Origin: DATAYF01 sp036272735
GTDB lineage: Bacteria > Chloroflexota > Ktedonobacteria > Ktedonobacterales > Ktedonobacteraceae
Direction of reading: 5' to 3'
DNA length: 6,486 nucleotides
Assembly (NCBI GenBank): GCA_036272735.1
Contig: DATAYF010000016.1
Span: 1 to 6,486 of the forward strand
The position numbers and the translations under genes are program-made. Under the pieces are notes generated by a model. It was given only the letters and a program-made list of their open reading frames with translations. It did no database searches and was not told the origin of the DNA. This document shows positions 1 to 5,059 of this stretch, in pieces; position 1 is the first letter of the stretch, and every line of letters begins with the position of its first letter.

Positions 1-2
1 CC

Positions 3-110
3 TCGCAATGGGTTATTGCGCGCACTGGCCAGGAGCCGATTGTCGTCAATCTAGAACCGGCGGATAGCGCGCAGCAGGCTATCAATGATAACCTACATGC
101 CATGCAATAA
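3..110 (+). CDS. 3' end of an unrecognised gene (partial)
   Basis: An open frame enters from the left edge and runs 35 codons to a TAA at 108-110, ending ...NDNLHAMQ. The piece is hydrophilic, with no membrane segment, metal-binding pair or known motif visible. Codon use (many G/C third positions) is compatible with a real gene, and the other two + frames stop at once or soon after. It is too short to assign a family. The stop is followed 36 bases later by a long perfect inverted repeat that could mark the end of the transcript. The frame could also be fortuitous, since only 105 coding bases are visible. I am moderately sure that it is coding and make no claim on function. Confidence 0.45.
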   Translation, partial: SQWVIARTGQEPIVVNLEPADSAQQAINDNLHAMQ

Positions 111-146
111 AGAAGGATGAAAAGTGCCCATGCTTTTCCCACCGGA

Positions 147-194
147 CGTTCACTTCTATGTGCCACCCCTTTGTGCTGTACATAGAAGTGAACG
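147..194. repeat. Perfect 15-bp inverted repeat, terminator-like
   Basis: Bases 147-161 (CGTTCACTTCTATGT) are exactly complementary to 180-194, around an 18-base loop. One G-T and one C-G pair could extend the stem inward. It lies 36 bases after the stop of the left-edge gene and 7 bases before the presumed tip of the IS3 remnant. Neither side carries a T-run, so it is not a canonical Rho-independent terminator. It may still end or protect the upstream mRNA, or be a palindromic site beside which the IS inserted. Confidence 0.6.
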
Positions 195-201
195 CAGGAG
201 A

Positions 202-523
202 TGGACTGAACCCTTGAGGCGACTCCACTCTGAAAGTCAACAGTGCATCCCTCGAATGTAGGCTCTCGAACTCAACAGGTGACATATATCCCAAGCTCGA
301 ATAGAGCCGTTTGGCGTTATACACCTCTTTAATACACTGCTGAACGTTGGCTTCAGCCTCCGCAAAGCTCTGATACTGCTTGAGGTACACCTCCTCTGAT
401 TTTAGGGTCTTGAAAAAACTCTCGGCCTTCGCGTTGTCGTAAGGATTGCCAACCGCCGACATACTCACTTTCGCTCCGATGTTTTCCAAGCGTTGCACCT
501 ATGCAGTGCTCGCGTACTGGACT
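202..523 (-). pseudogene. IS3-family transposase (OrfB), 3' fragment with in-frame TAG
   Basis: Read on the minus strand, this is the end of the rve/DDE integrase domain of an IS3-family (IS150-like) OrfB. GNPYDNAKAESFFKTLK carries the final catalytic Glu (codon 421-423), followed by EEVYL, NAKRLYSSLGY and SPVEFE, the usual IS3 C-terminal signature. Upstream, the peptide VQYASTA is followed by TAG (499-501) and then VQRLENIGAK. Family members normally have an aromatic residue, often Tyr, there, so the TAG looks like a point nonsense mutation. Homology stops at about 522; the first ~200 residues and the OrfA frame are absent. No stop lies near the expected end, and the frame runs on out of the element to a TGA at 82-84. 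The longest remaining minus ORF (GTG at 498 to 82) is therefore an artefact of decay. The element tip is probably the TGGACTGAACCC at 202-213. The gene cannot encode an active transposase. Confidence 0.85.
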
Positions 524-557
524 TTAACATCTTTTGGGGTACTACCACTACTGAGAC

Positions 558-581
558 TCCCTGCGGCTAAAAGCCGAGGGA
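558..581 (-). repeat. Right-end-like subterminal hairpin
   Basis: TCCCT (558-562), a bulged G and CGGCT (564-568) pair with AGCCG (572-576) and AGGGA (577-581) around an AAA loop. This makes ten base pairs with one bulge. On the minus strand it ends the structured segment and lies about 35 bases before recognisable IS3 sequence resumes. That is the position expected for the right-end hairpin that a Y1 transposase recognises and that closes a TnpB guide-RNA scaffold. Confidence 0.6.
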
Positions 582-825
582 TTCTCCCGTCGTTCCAACG
601 CTTCCTCATCTTGCGAGAGGCTCTTGTCGGAGACCGAGAGCATTGCAAGCCGACCAACTCGAACGGGAGAGGACATGACCGTGAGGAGTGCCAGAAGGCC
701 TCCTCTTCCGTTGGTTGATTACTCTTCGTTGCGACTTGCGCCCGCCTCCAGGCGACACCAACGAAGAGAAGAGAGAGGTTCTCCTGCCATGCGTCTTTTC
801 ACCGTATGGACTTATGGAGCCTTGT
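582..825 (-). ncRNA. Putative TnpB-type guide RNA scaffold (omega/reRNA-like)
   Basis: Read on the minus strand, the segment folds into successive helices typical of a structured RNA. CTCTTCGTTG (722-731) pairs perfectly with 759-768, enclosing CGCC/GGCG (743-746/751-754). ACCAAC (652-657) can pair with GTTGGT around a nested hairpin in which GAGGAG-GCC (683-692) pairs with GGC-CTCCTC (697-705) across an AGAA loop. CTTGC (610-614) pairs with GCAAG (645-649), enclosing GCTCT/AGAGC (620-624/637-641). Two bases of one pair can be swapped between + and minus readings, so strand cannot be fixed by pairing alone. The minus strand is preferred because the end hairpin and the promoter-like sequence at 833-861 point that way. 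In IS200/IS605 elements such RNA guides the TnpB nuclease; no tnpB is in the window, so any function would need a nuclease in trans. No long ORF of coding character is visible. Confidence 0.45.
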
Positions 826-832
826 TAGAACA

Positions 833-861
833 ACTGTACCATACACAACTCTTCCTGTCAA
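833..861 (-). promoter_or_regulatory. Candidate promoter for the structured RNA
   Basis: On the minus strand TTGACA (861-856) is followed, after exactly 17 bases, by TACAGT (838-833). The -35 is a perfect consensus; the -10 matches 4 of 6. Transcription would start near 825 and run straight into the hairpin-rich segment. The good spacing is visible in the sequence; activity is inferred. Confidence 0.45.
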
Positions 862-879
862 GGGGTTTCTCCGCCTGCC

Positions 880-928
880 GGCGGCGCGGCTTCCATCCCC
901 CTGCATTCATGCAGGGGCCTTCCGCCGC
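880..928 (-). repeat. Left hairpin of the IS200/IS605-like remnant
   Basis: CCCCTGCAT (898-906) pairs perfectly with ATGCAGGGG (909-917), and GCGGCG (881-886) pairs with CGCCGC (923-928) outside it. The structure lies immediately inside the point where ISL3 transposase homology stops (~935). It may be the left-end hairpin of the element or a hairpin near a lost tnpB end. Confidence 0.5.
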
Positions 929-934
929 GAATGG

Positions 935-1908
935 TAAGGCCTCTTTCAGTTGCCATGCTTCTTCCAACTCCGGGAGTCGAGCTCCAATCATGGCCCTCTC
1001 TTGCGCTTGATCTTCTCTCAGATCTTCTTTTGCTCTGAGAAAGAGATGTTGTTTTCTGTGTAACAGGATCATTCCTTCCTTCTTGTGTGCCCAATTGGAA
1101 ACAATCTTGCGAAAGGCTTTCATGACATGTTGGATGACATGGAAATGATCAACCACAATGGCTGCTTGTGGCAGGGCAAGCTGAACAGCCGGTCGAAAAG
1201 AAGGCTCATATCCATACTCACCGCTTCTACAGTATCCGGCTTGTTCAGCCTCCTCAGGAGCTTTTGAATGTCTTCCAATGTTCTTCCTTCACTGACTTCC
1301 AAAACGGTTCGCGAGACCAGATCGCAGAGAATCGTGTCATAGCGATGCCCTTTTCGACGCGCAAATTCATTAATCCCCAGAAAACGGGGAGTGGGTAATG
1401 GAGCCGCCTCATCGAGGGTTCGCCCAACTTTGGCAAGTTTTTCCTCTCCTTGGGCAGTCAGGCAATCCTGAACAAAACGCGGTCCAACCTCCTCTTGTTC
1501 TGCAATCTGTGCTACCGGACGGGCAGAGGCCTGTTGTGCCAGATACTGCCGAAAGCGCTTCGTGGTTCGCTTATATTTTCCACACACGCTTTCTGTTTCG
1601 GTGAAGGTATGTCGGCAAGTCGTGCAACGAAGTCGGCGTGTGTAGAGCACAAGACGCACTTGATAGGTTCTCAAGGTGATGTCTCTTTTCACTCTCCTAC
1701 GCGTATCATGAATTTTTTCGCAGACGCTCTGACAGGTTGGGCAGGTCTCTTGGTTCTTTGTCCCTATCACATGCACCTCAAGACTTCCATCTCCTTGCTG
1801 AGATTGACTCAAAATCTTGAAGTTCGGCAGATCGAGCGGCACCAGAATCCCTTGTGGTTGCTCCTTCTCTCCCTTTTGTTGGGTCTCTATGGTATGCTGA
1901 TGTTGCAT
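935..1908 (-). pseudogene. ISL3-family transposase, frameshifted and truncated
   Basis: The start is ATG at 1908-1906, preceded by GAGGA six bases upstream. The N-terminal part has the ISL3 zinc finger (C56, C59, C95, C98), then a helix-turn-helix-like stretch at about residues 110-160, then the DDE domain. The first DDE segment reads LGINEFARRKGHRYD; the family normally has LGIDEF, so the first catalytic Asp appears replaced by Asn (codon 1369-1371). The second segment SMDMS keeps its Asp (D233). Just after it the frame breaks near 1193-1203. The first frame ends at a TGA at 1120, while the family sequence (RPAVQLALPQA, then DHFHVIQHVMKAFRKIV) continues in the next frame, consistent with loss of one base. 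Homology ends at EEAWQLKEAL (~935), so the C-terminal third with the catalytic Glu is missing. Full-length relatives are roughly 400-550 residues. It encodes no active enzyme. Confidence 0.9.
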
Positions 1909-1999
1909 GGCTTGTCCTCATGTTGATCTGGTGTCTTTGTTCTTACCAAATCTAACGAAGGGCAAGTTTATTGCTCTCTTTCCTCCCTATTTTTTCCTA

Positions 2000-2024
2000 G
2001 TTTCCCCCGGAAGGATGGAGAGCC
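2000..2024 (-). repeat. Surviving ISL3 terminal inverted repeat
   Basis: On the minus strand the sequence from 2024 begins GGCTCTCCATCCTTCCGGGG. The GGCTCT start and its place about 115 bases upstream of the transposase start fit an ISL3-family tip. The exact inner limit cannot be set without the partner repeat. Confidence 0.6.
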
Positions 2025-2286
2025 AAATTGACGCGTAGTCATATGGTACGTCATATCTTTTTGACGAAAAACACTGACAGGCCAATCACCATCTAAATAG
2101 CCTGATTGCTCCACACTGACTACTAGTGCATATCTTCTCTGGCCGTATTTGAGCGTACAAAGTAGCTATATCCCTGTTGAAACAACTAGTGAAGGAAGCT
2201 CTAGGTTAAGGACCGTACGTAGCAATAGGCCTTATCACAAATTTCCTCCACGCACCATCATTTCCAAGAGATCCGGCGCGATGATC
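2025..2286. other. AT-richer intergenic spacer with no recognisable gene
   Basis: Outside the ISL3 tip, both strands are rich in stops and no ORF of coding character is present. There are two copies of GTCATAT (2038-2044, 2050-2056) and two ACTAGT hexamers, none in a convincing larger array. The base composition is lower in G+C than the sensor genes. I see nothing else until the promoter at 2287. Confidence 0.5.
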
Positions 2287-2315
2287 TTGACGTCGTTTCC
2301 GTTAGCTGCTATATT
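2287..2315 (+). promoter_or_regulatory. Promoter of the first sensor kinase gene
   Basis: TTGACG (2287-2292) and TATATT (2310-2315) are separated by exactly 17 bases, five of six matches in each box to the housekeeping consensus. Transcription would begin near 2322, giving an mRNA leader of about 140 bases before the preferred ATG at 2465. Confidence 0.65.
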
Positions 2316-2360
2316 AGACAATGTATAAATTAATGTGCTTAGATGATTGACTCCAAGGTA

Positions 2361-2383
2361 TGGTGACTCATGTTGAATCACCA
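2361..2383 (+). promoter_or_regulatory. Imperfect palindrome in the kinase leader
   Basis: TGGTGA and TCACCA form the arms, with three further pairs (TCA/TGA) after one mismatch, so 9 of 11 positions are symmetric. It sits about 40 bases after the predicted transcription start. It could be an operator or an RNA hairpin. GTTGAA (2372-2377) in its loop can alternatively pair with TTCAAC (2387-2392). Confidence 0.3.
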
Positions 2384-2396
2384 CGTTTCAACGAGA

Positions 2397-2425
2397 GAGC
2401 AAGAACGCATCTTCTTCACCAGGGA
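2397..2425 (+). repeat. Shared leader segment, copy 1
   Basis: This 29-base segment matches 5003-5031 upstream of the second sensor gene at about 26 of 29 positions, including 19 identical bases in a row (2407-2425). Relative to each downstream start the two copies lie in different codon phases, so what is conserved is DNA or RNA, not peptide. It ends 39 bases before the ATG at 2465. Confidence 0.7.
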
Positions 2426-2464
2426 TTGGGTAAGAGGAAAGGGGAAAGGGATAGAGACAACGCT

Positions 2465-4645
2465 ATGTGCAATGAAGAGCAAACAACGAGTGCACCGCTC
2501 GCATCACATCTTGAATTTCCGTCTCTGCTGGATACGCTGCCTGACGCCGTGATCTTCCTTGATGCGACGGCAACCATCCAGTATGCCAATGCGAGAGCTG
2601 CAACCATGGTTGCGGCAAAGCAGCACGAACTGCCTGGCACCACGCTCTGGCAGTGCGCGCCACAGCTCGTCACCACCACACTCTACCAGGCCGTGCTCAC
2701 AGCGACACGCATGCGCCAGCCACTTCAGGTGGAATATCATTCCCCGGTCACCCAGACCTGGCTGCACGTGCGTCTCTCACCCACCAGCCAGGGCGTCGCG
2801 GCCTTTTTCTCTGAAGACACGGAACCGACGCGGCTGCAGAATACCCTTCGCCAGAGCGAACGGAGGTATCAGGACCTCCTCGAGCGCATCTCTGACGGAG
2901 TCGGGATCTTGACCCCAGAGGGGCTGGTCCTGGAAATTAATCAGCCCCCTTTAACGCATGCCCAGGTCCGGCGCGAGGAGGTGGTCGGCAAACCGCTCAC
3001 CCAAACCCCCTGGTGGTCGTACGCTCCTGCCACACAAGAGCAATTGCGCGCAGCGATTGCGCAGGCCAGCCGGGGAGAAACCGTGCGCTTTGAGGCTAGG
3101 ATATGCCCACCGGCAGGAAGGTTTCTCGAGCTTACTGTGGCGATCACCCCGCAATTTGATGCAAACCAGCAGGTCGAGTCCCTCATCTTTATAGGTCGGG
3201 ACATCACCGAGCGCAAGCAGGCGGAAGACGCACTGCATGTCCTGGTCGATACCATCCCCCAATTCGTCTGGATCGGGCGGACTGATGGGTATGTGGAATA
3301 TCATAATCAACAGTGGTGCAACTATACCACTATGACCTCCACACAGGCAGAAGGGAATGAGTGGATCCAGTGTCTGCATCCCGATGACCGACAAAGGACG
3401 CTGGATGCATGGCAGACCTCCGTCCATGCAGGTACGTCCTATGAAATGAAGTATCGCCTTCGCAATGGCACGACCGGAGCCTATCGCTGGTTTCTGACGA
3501 GAGGCATGCCTCACAAGGATGCGCAAGGCATGATCCTGCACTGGGTTGGCACCTGCACCGACATCAGTGACCGCAAACACATCGAGGAAACCTTGTGCCA
3601 AAACCAGGAGCAGGCGCATGCTCTGCTGGGCTCCAATATGATTGGGATTTTCCTCGCTGAGGGGGACGAGGTCGTAGAAGCCAATGACACCTTTCTGCGC
3701 ATGACCGGATACAGCCGAGAAGATCTGCACCGTCGGAGCATGAACTGGGTTGGCATGACGCCTCCAGAGTATAACACGCTCACCCAGCAAGCGCATCAGG
3801 AACTCGCGCTTCATCAGTATATGATGCCGTATGAGAAAGAGTATGAGCGGAAAGACGGCAGCCGCCTTCCTATTGTCGTGTGCGCTGTCATCTTACAACG
3901 CAATCCACTCCAAATCATCAACTTTGTGCTGGATAATTCGGCCCACAGGGAACTGGAACAGCGCAAGGATACCTTTCTGAGCATGGCCAACCATGAACTC
4001 AGGACGCCGCTGACCGCCTTGAAGTTGCAGATTCAACTGGCGAGAGCGCGCCTGTTCAGGCAGGGACTTCACGAGGAGGCGGCTGCGCTTTCGCGAACGG
4101 AGGCACCAGTCAAGCTCCTCGAACGCCTGATCGGAGAGTTACTGAATGGATCCAAAATCCAGGCGGGCAGGCTGGAGTACGTCCAGGAACCGGTGGATCT
4201 GAGGGCATTGCTCGATGAGGTGGCCCAAACCATGCAACAGATAAGTACAACGCATACCATCGTCGTGCGTGGCTCGGCACCTCGCACGTTTATGGGAGAT
4301 CAAGACCAGCTTGAACACGTCTTCATCAACCTGATCAGTAATGCCATCAAGTATTCTCCGGACGCCACCATGGTTGAGGTAGATATCAGCACAGCGAAAG
4401 AGAAGACGGTGACGATCAGTGTGCGAGATCACGGGATCGGCATCCCACAGGAGCAGCGCGAGAAAATCTTTGAGCGCTTCTATCGAGCACCTGATGTGAG
4501 CCGGCGAGCCATCCCGGGCCTGGGGATGGGGTTGTACATTGTGGCGGAGATCGTCAAGCAGCATAGGGGGACGATCATGGTGGAATGCGAAATGGGAAAA
4601 GGCTCCACCTTTCATGTGACGCTTCCCCTGGAGAGGCAAACCTAA
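2465..4645 (+). CDS. Soluble multi-PAS sensor histidine kinase
   Basis: A 726-residue cytoplasmic histidine kinase with no membrane segment or signal peptide. In order: four PAS domains at about residues 17-118, 134-250, 257-372 (with HPDD and a C-terminal YRWFLTRG...TCTDI PAC part) and 384-497. HisKA follows at about 500-565, with phospho-acceptor H510 in NHELRTPLT, then HATPase_c at about 610-722 with N box NLISNAIKYSP (N626), G1 box DHGIGIP (from D655), F box ERFYRAP and G2 box GLGMGL (from G685). All catalytic motifs are intact, so it should autophosphorylate and pass phosphate to a separate response regulator; it has no receiver domain and none is encoded nearby. The PAS ligand cannot be predicted. 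The frame is open back to ATG 2360, but that start has AAGG only one base away. The region before 2465 also shares non-coding sequence with the second gene, so I prefer ATG 2465, with a purine-rich stretch (2430-2450) upstream. Confidence is high for function, moderate for the start. Confidence 0.93.
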   Translation: MCNEEQTTSAPLASHLEFPSLLDTLPDAVIFLDATATIQYANARAATMVAAKQHELPGTTLWQCAPQLVTTTLYQAVLTATRMRQPLQVEYHSPVTQTWLHVRLSPTSQGVAAFFSEDTEPTRLQNTLRQSERRYQDLLERISDGVGILTPEGLVLEINQPPLTHAQVRREEVVGKPLTQTPWWSYAPATQEQLRAAIAQASRGETVRFEARICPPAGRFLELTVAITPQFDANQQVESLIFIGRDITERKQAEDALHVLVDTIPQFVWIGRTDGYVEYHNQQWCNYTTMTSTQAEGNEWIQCLHPDDRQRTLDAWQTSVHAGTSYEMKYRLRNGTTGAYRWFLTRGMPHKDAQGMILHWVGTCTDISDRKHIEETLCQNQEQAHALLGSNMIGIFLAEGDEVVEANDTFLRMTGYSREDLHRRSMNWVGMTPPEYNTLTQQAHQELALHQYMMPYEKEYERKDGSRLPIVVCAVILQRNPLQIINFVLDNSAHRELEQRKDTFLSMANHELRTPLTALKLQIQLARARLFRQGLHEEAAALSRTEAPVKLLERLIGELLNGSKIQAGRLEYVQEPVDLRALLDEVAQTMQQISTTHTIVVRGSAPRTFMGDQDQLEHVFINLISNAIKYSPDATMVEVDISTAKEKTVTISVRDHGIGIPQEQREKIFERFYRAPDVSRRAIPGLGMGLYIVAEIVKQHRGTIMVECEMGKGSTFHVTLPLERQT
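2905..3120 (+). repeat. Second-PAS coding repeat, copy 1 (copy 2 at 5521-5736)
   Basis: The DNA for the second PAS domain of the first kinase aligns without gaps to 5521-5736 at a constant offset of 2616 bases. Within 3008-3067 versus 5624-5683, 56 of 60 bases agree. Such nucleotide identity shows fairly recent duplication or gene conversion between the two sensor genes; flanking PAS domains have diverged more. Confidence 0.85.
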
Positions 4646-5002
4646 CAGCAGGGTAAGACGAGGATCTGGCAGATAAGCAAATACTCCATGCAGCGTACCA
4701 TTGCCTTGTCCTGATGCTATTTGTGCTATTGCTCATGACGTGCGCAACGTTGGAGCATTCCCAAAGGGATCATGAGATGGGCAAAAGACCGCAGCATGTC
4801 ACGCCAAGCAAGCAGTGGGAGGCCTTTTCCAGCCTGGGACTCCCGTTGTCAATGAAGCACAACAAGATGAGAAGGAAGCCAGGGGCACCACCGAAGGATC
4901 CCATCGATTTCAGACAAACGAAAGATTTCACCGCGAAGACGATAGTACAGCTTGCTTGTTTCTTGTATATATCACATCATTAGAGGAAACTTCTTGACGT
5001 CC
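4646..5002. other. Spacer between the two sensor genes
   Basis: No recognisable gene, tRNA or strong terminator is visible. A frame of 89 codons (ATG 4714 to 4983) begins with a hydrophobic run MLFVLLLMTCA but has no ribosome-binding site, no family resemblance and a low-complexity basic middle; I do not accept it as a gene. TATATA at 4966-4971 could be a -10 box for the next gene but lacks a good -35. TCTTGACGTC (4992-5001) is identical to the ten bases overlapping the -35 region of the first kinase promoter (2285-2294). Confidence 0.5.
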
Positions 5003-5031
5003 GAGCAGGGAAGCATCTTCTTCACCAGGGA
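5003..5031 (+). repeat. Shared leader segment, copy 2
   Basis: Second copy of the 29-base segment found at 2397-2425, with 19 identical bases at 5013-5031. It ends 28 bases before ATG 5060. It supports duplication of the sensor gene together with its leader. Confidence 0.7.
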
Positions 5032-5059
5032 AGGGACCTGGGAAAGAGAGAGCTACCGC

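Larger units (their letters stand above)
524..934 (-). mobile_element. IS200/IS605-like element remnant without tnpB
   Basis: About 410 bases separate the end of IS3 homology (~523) from the end of ISL3 homology (~935). They match neither transposase. The segment is bounded by two strong subterminal hairpins (558-581 and 880-928) with dense secondary structure between them. On the minus strand, the hairpin formed by CCCTCGGCT and AGCCGCAGGG and the short tail after it are what right ends of IS200/IS605 TnpB elements commonly look like. No tnpA (HUH, Y1) or tnpB (RuvC, zinc finger) coding sequence is recognisable. A 26-codon minus-strand tail ending at 858 might be the last residues of a protein but has no diagnostic motif. 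It could be a non-autonomous palindrome-associated derivative, or the 3' remainder of a tnpB element. The family assignment rests on structure and memory of similar ends, not on a protein. Confidence 0.5.
935..2024 (-). mobile_element. ISL3-family insertion sequence, truncated at its 3' side
   Basis: The element comprises the broken transposase gene plus about 115 bases of 5' sequence. Its outer tip is taken as position 2024, because the minus strand there begins GGCTCTCCATCCTTCC, and ISL3-family terminal repeats characteristically begin GGCTCT. The opposite terminal repeat is missing, because the element is cut off near 935 by the IS200/IS605-like segment. The bases just outside, AAATTGAC (2025-2032), would be one copy of the usual 8-bp target duplication, but the partner cannot be found. 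The element is immobile on its own. Confidence 0.75.

Noticed and set aside
117..185. Small + strand ORF starting ATGAAAAGTGCC
   Set aside because: Only 22 codons, running through the inverted repeat, and its GAAGG is too close to the ATG.
610..770. CRISPR-like or tandem repeats
   Set aside because: The signals here are inverted pairings of different sequence; no direct repeat recurs at regular spacing.
858..934. Minus-strand tail ending ...GGETP as a TnpB C-terminus
   Set aside because: The codons run through a perfect hairpin, and there is no zinc-finger or RuvC motif upstream, where ISL3 sequence lies instead; kept only as a possibility.
446..1010. Overlapping + strand ORFs across the IS remnants
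   Set aside because: They run antisense to transposase homology and across the hairpin-rich segment, with no protein-like features.
2038..2062. Regulator site from GTCATAT direct repeats and TTGACG copies
   Set aside because: Only two short copies, no gene start at suitable distance, likely chance in AT-rich DNA.
2360..2464. Longer N-terminus for the first kinase (ATG 2360)
   Set aside because: AAGG is only one base from this ATG, the added residues show no domain, and the region contains the leader segment shared with the second gene in another codon phase.
4714..4983. 89-codon ORF between the sensors, with hydrophobic N-terminus
   Set aside because: No ribosome-binding site, no recognisable family, no positive charge before the hydrophobic run, and an odd basic, low-complexity composition; likely chance.
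4952..5059. Longer N-terminus for the second sensor (start at 4952)
   Set aside because: It covers the shared non-coding leader and has no ribosome-binding site; its peptide has no match with the first kinase.
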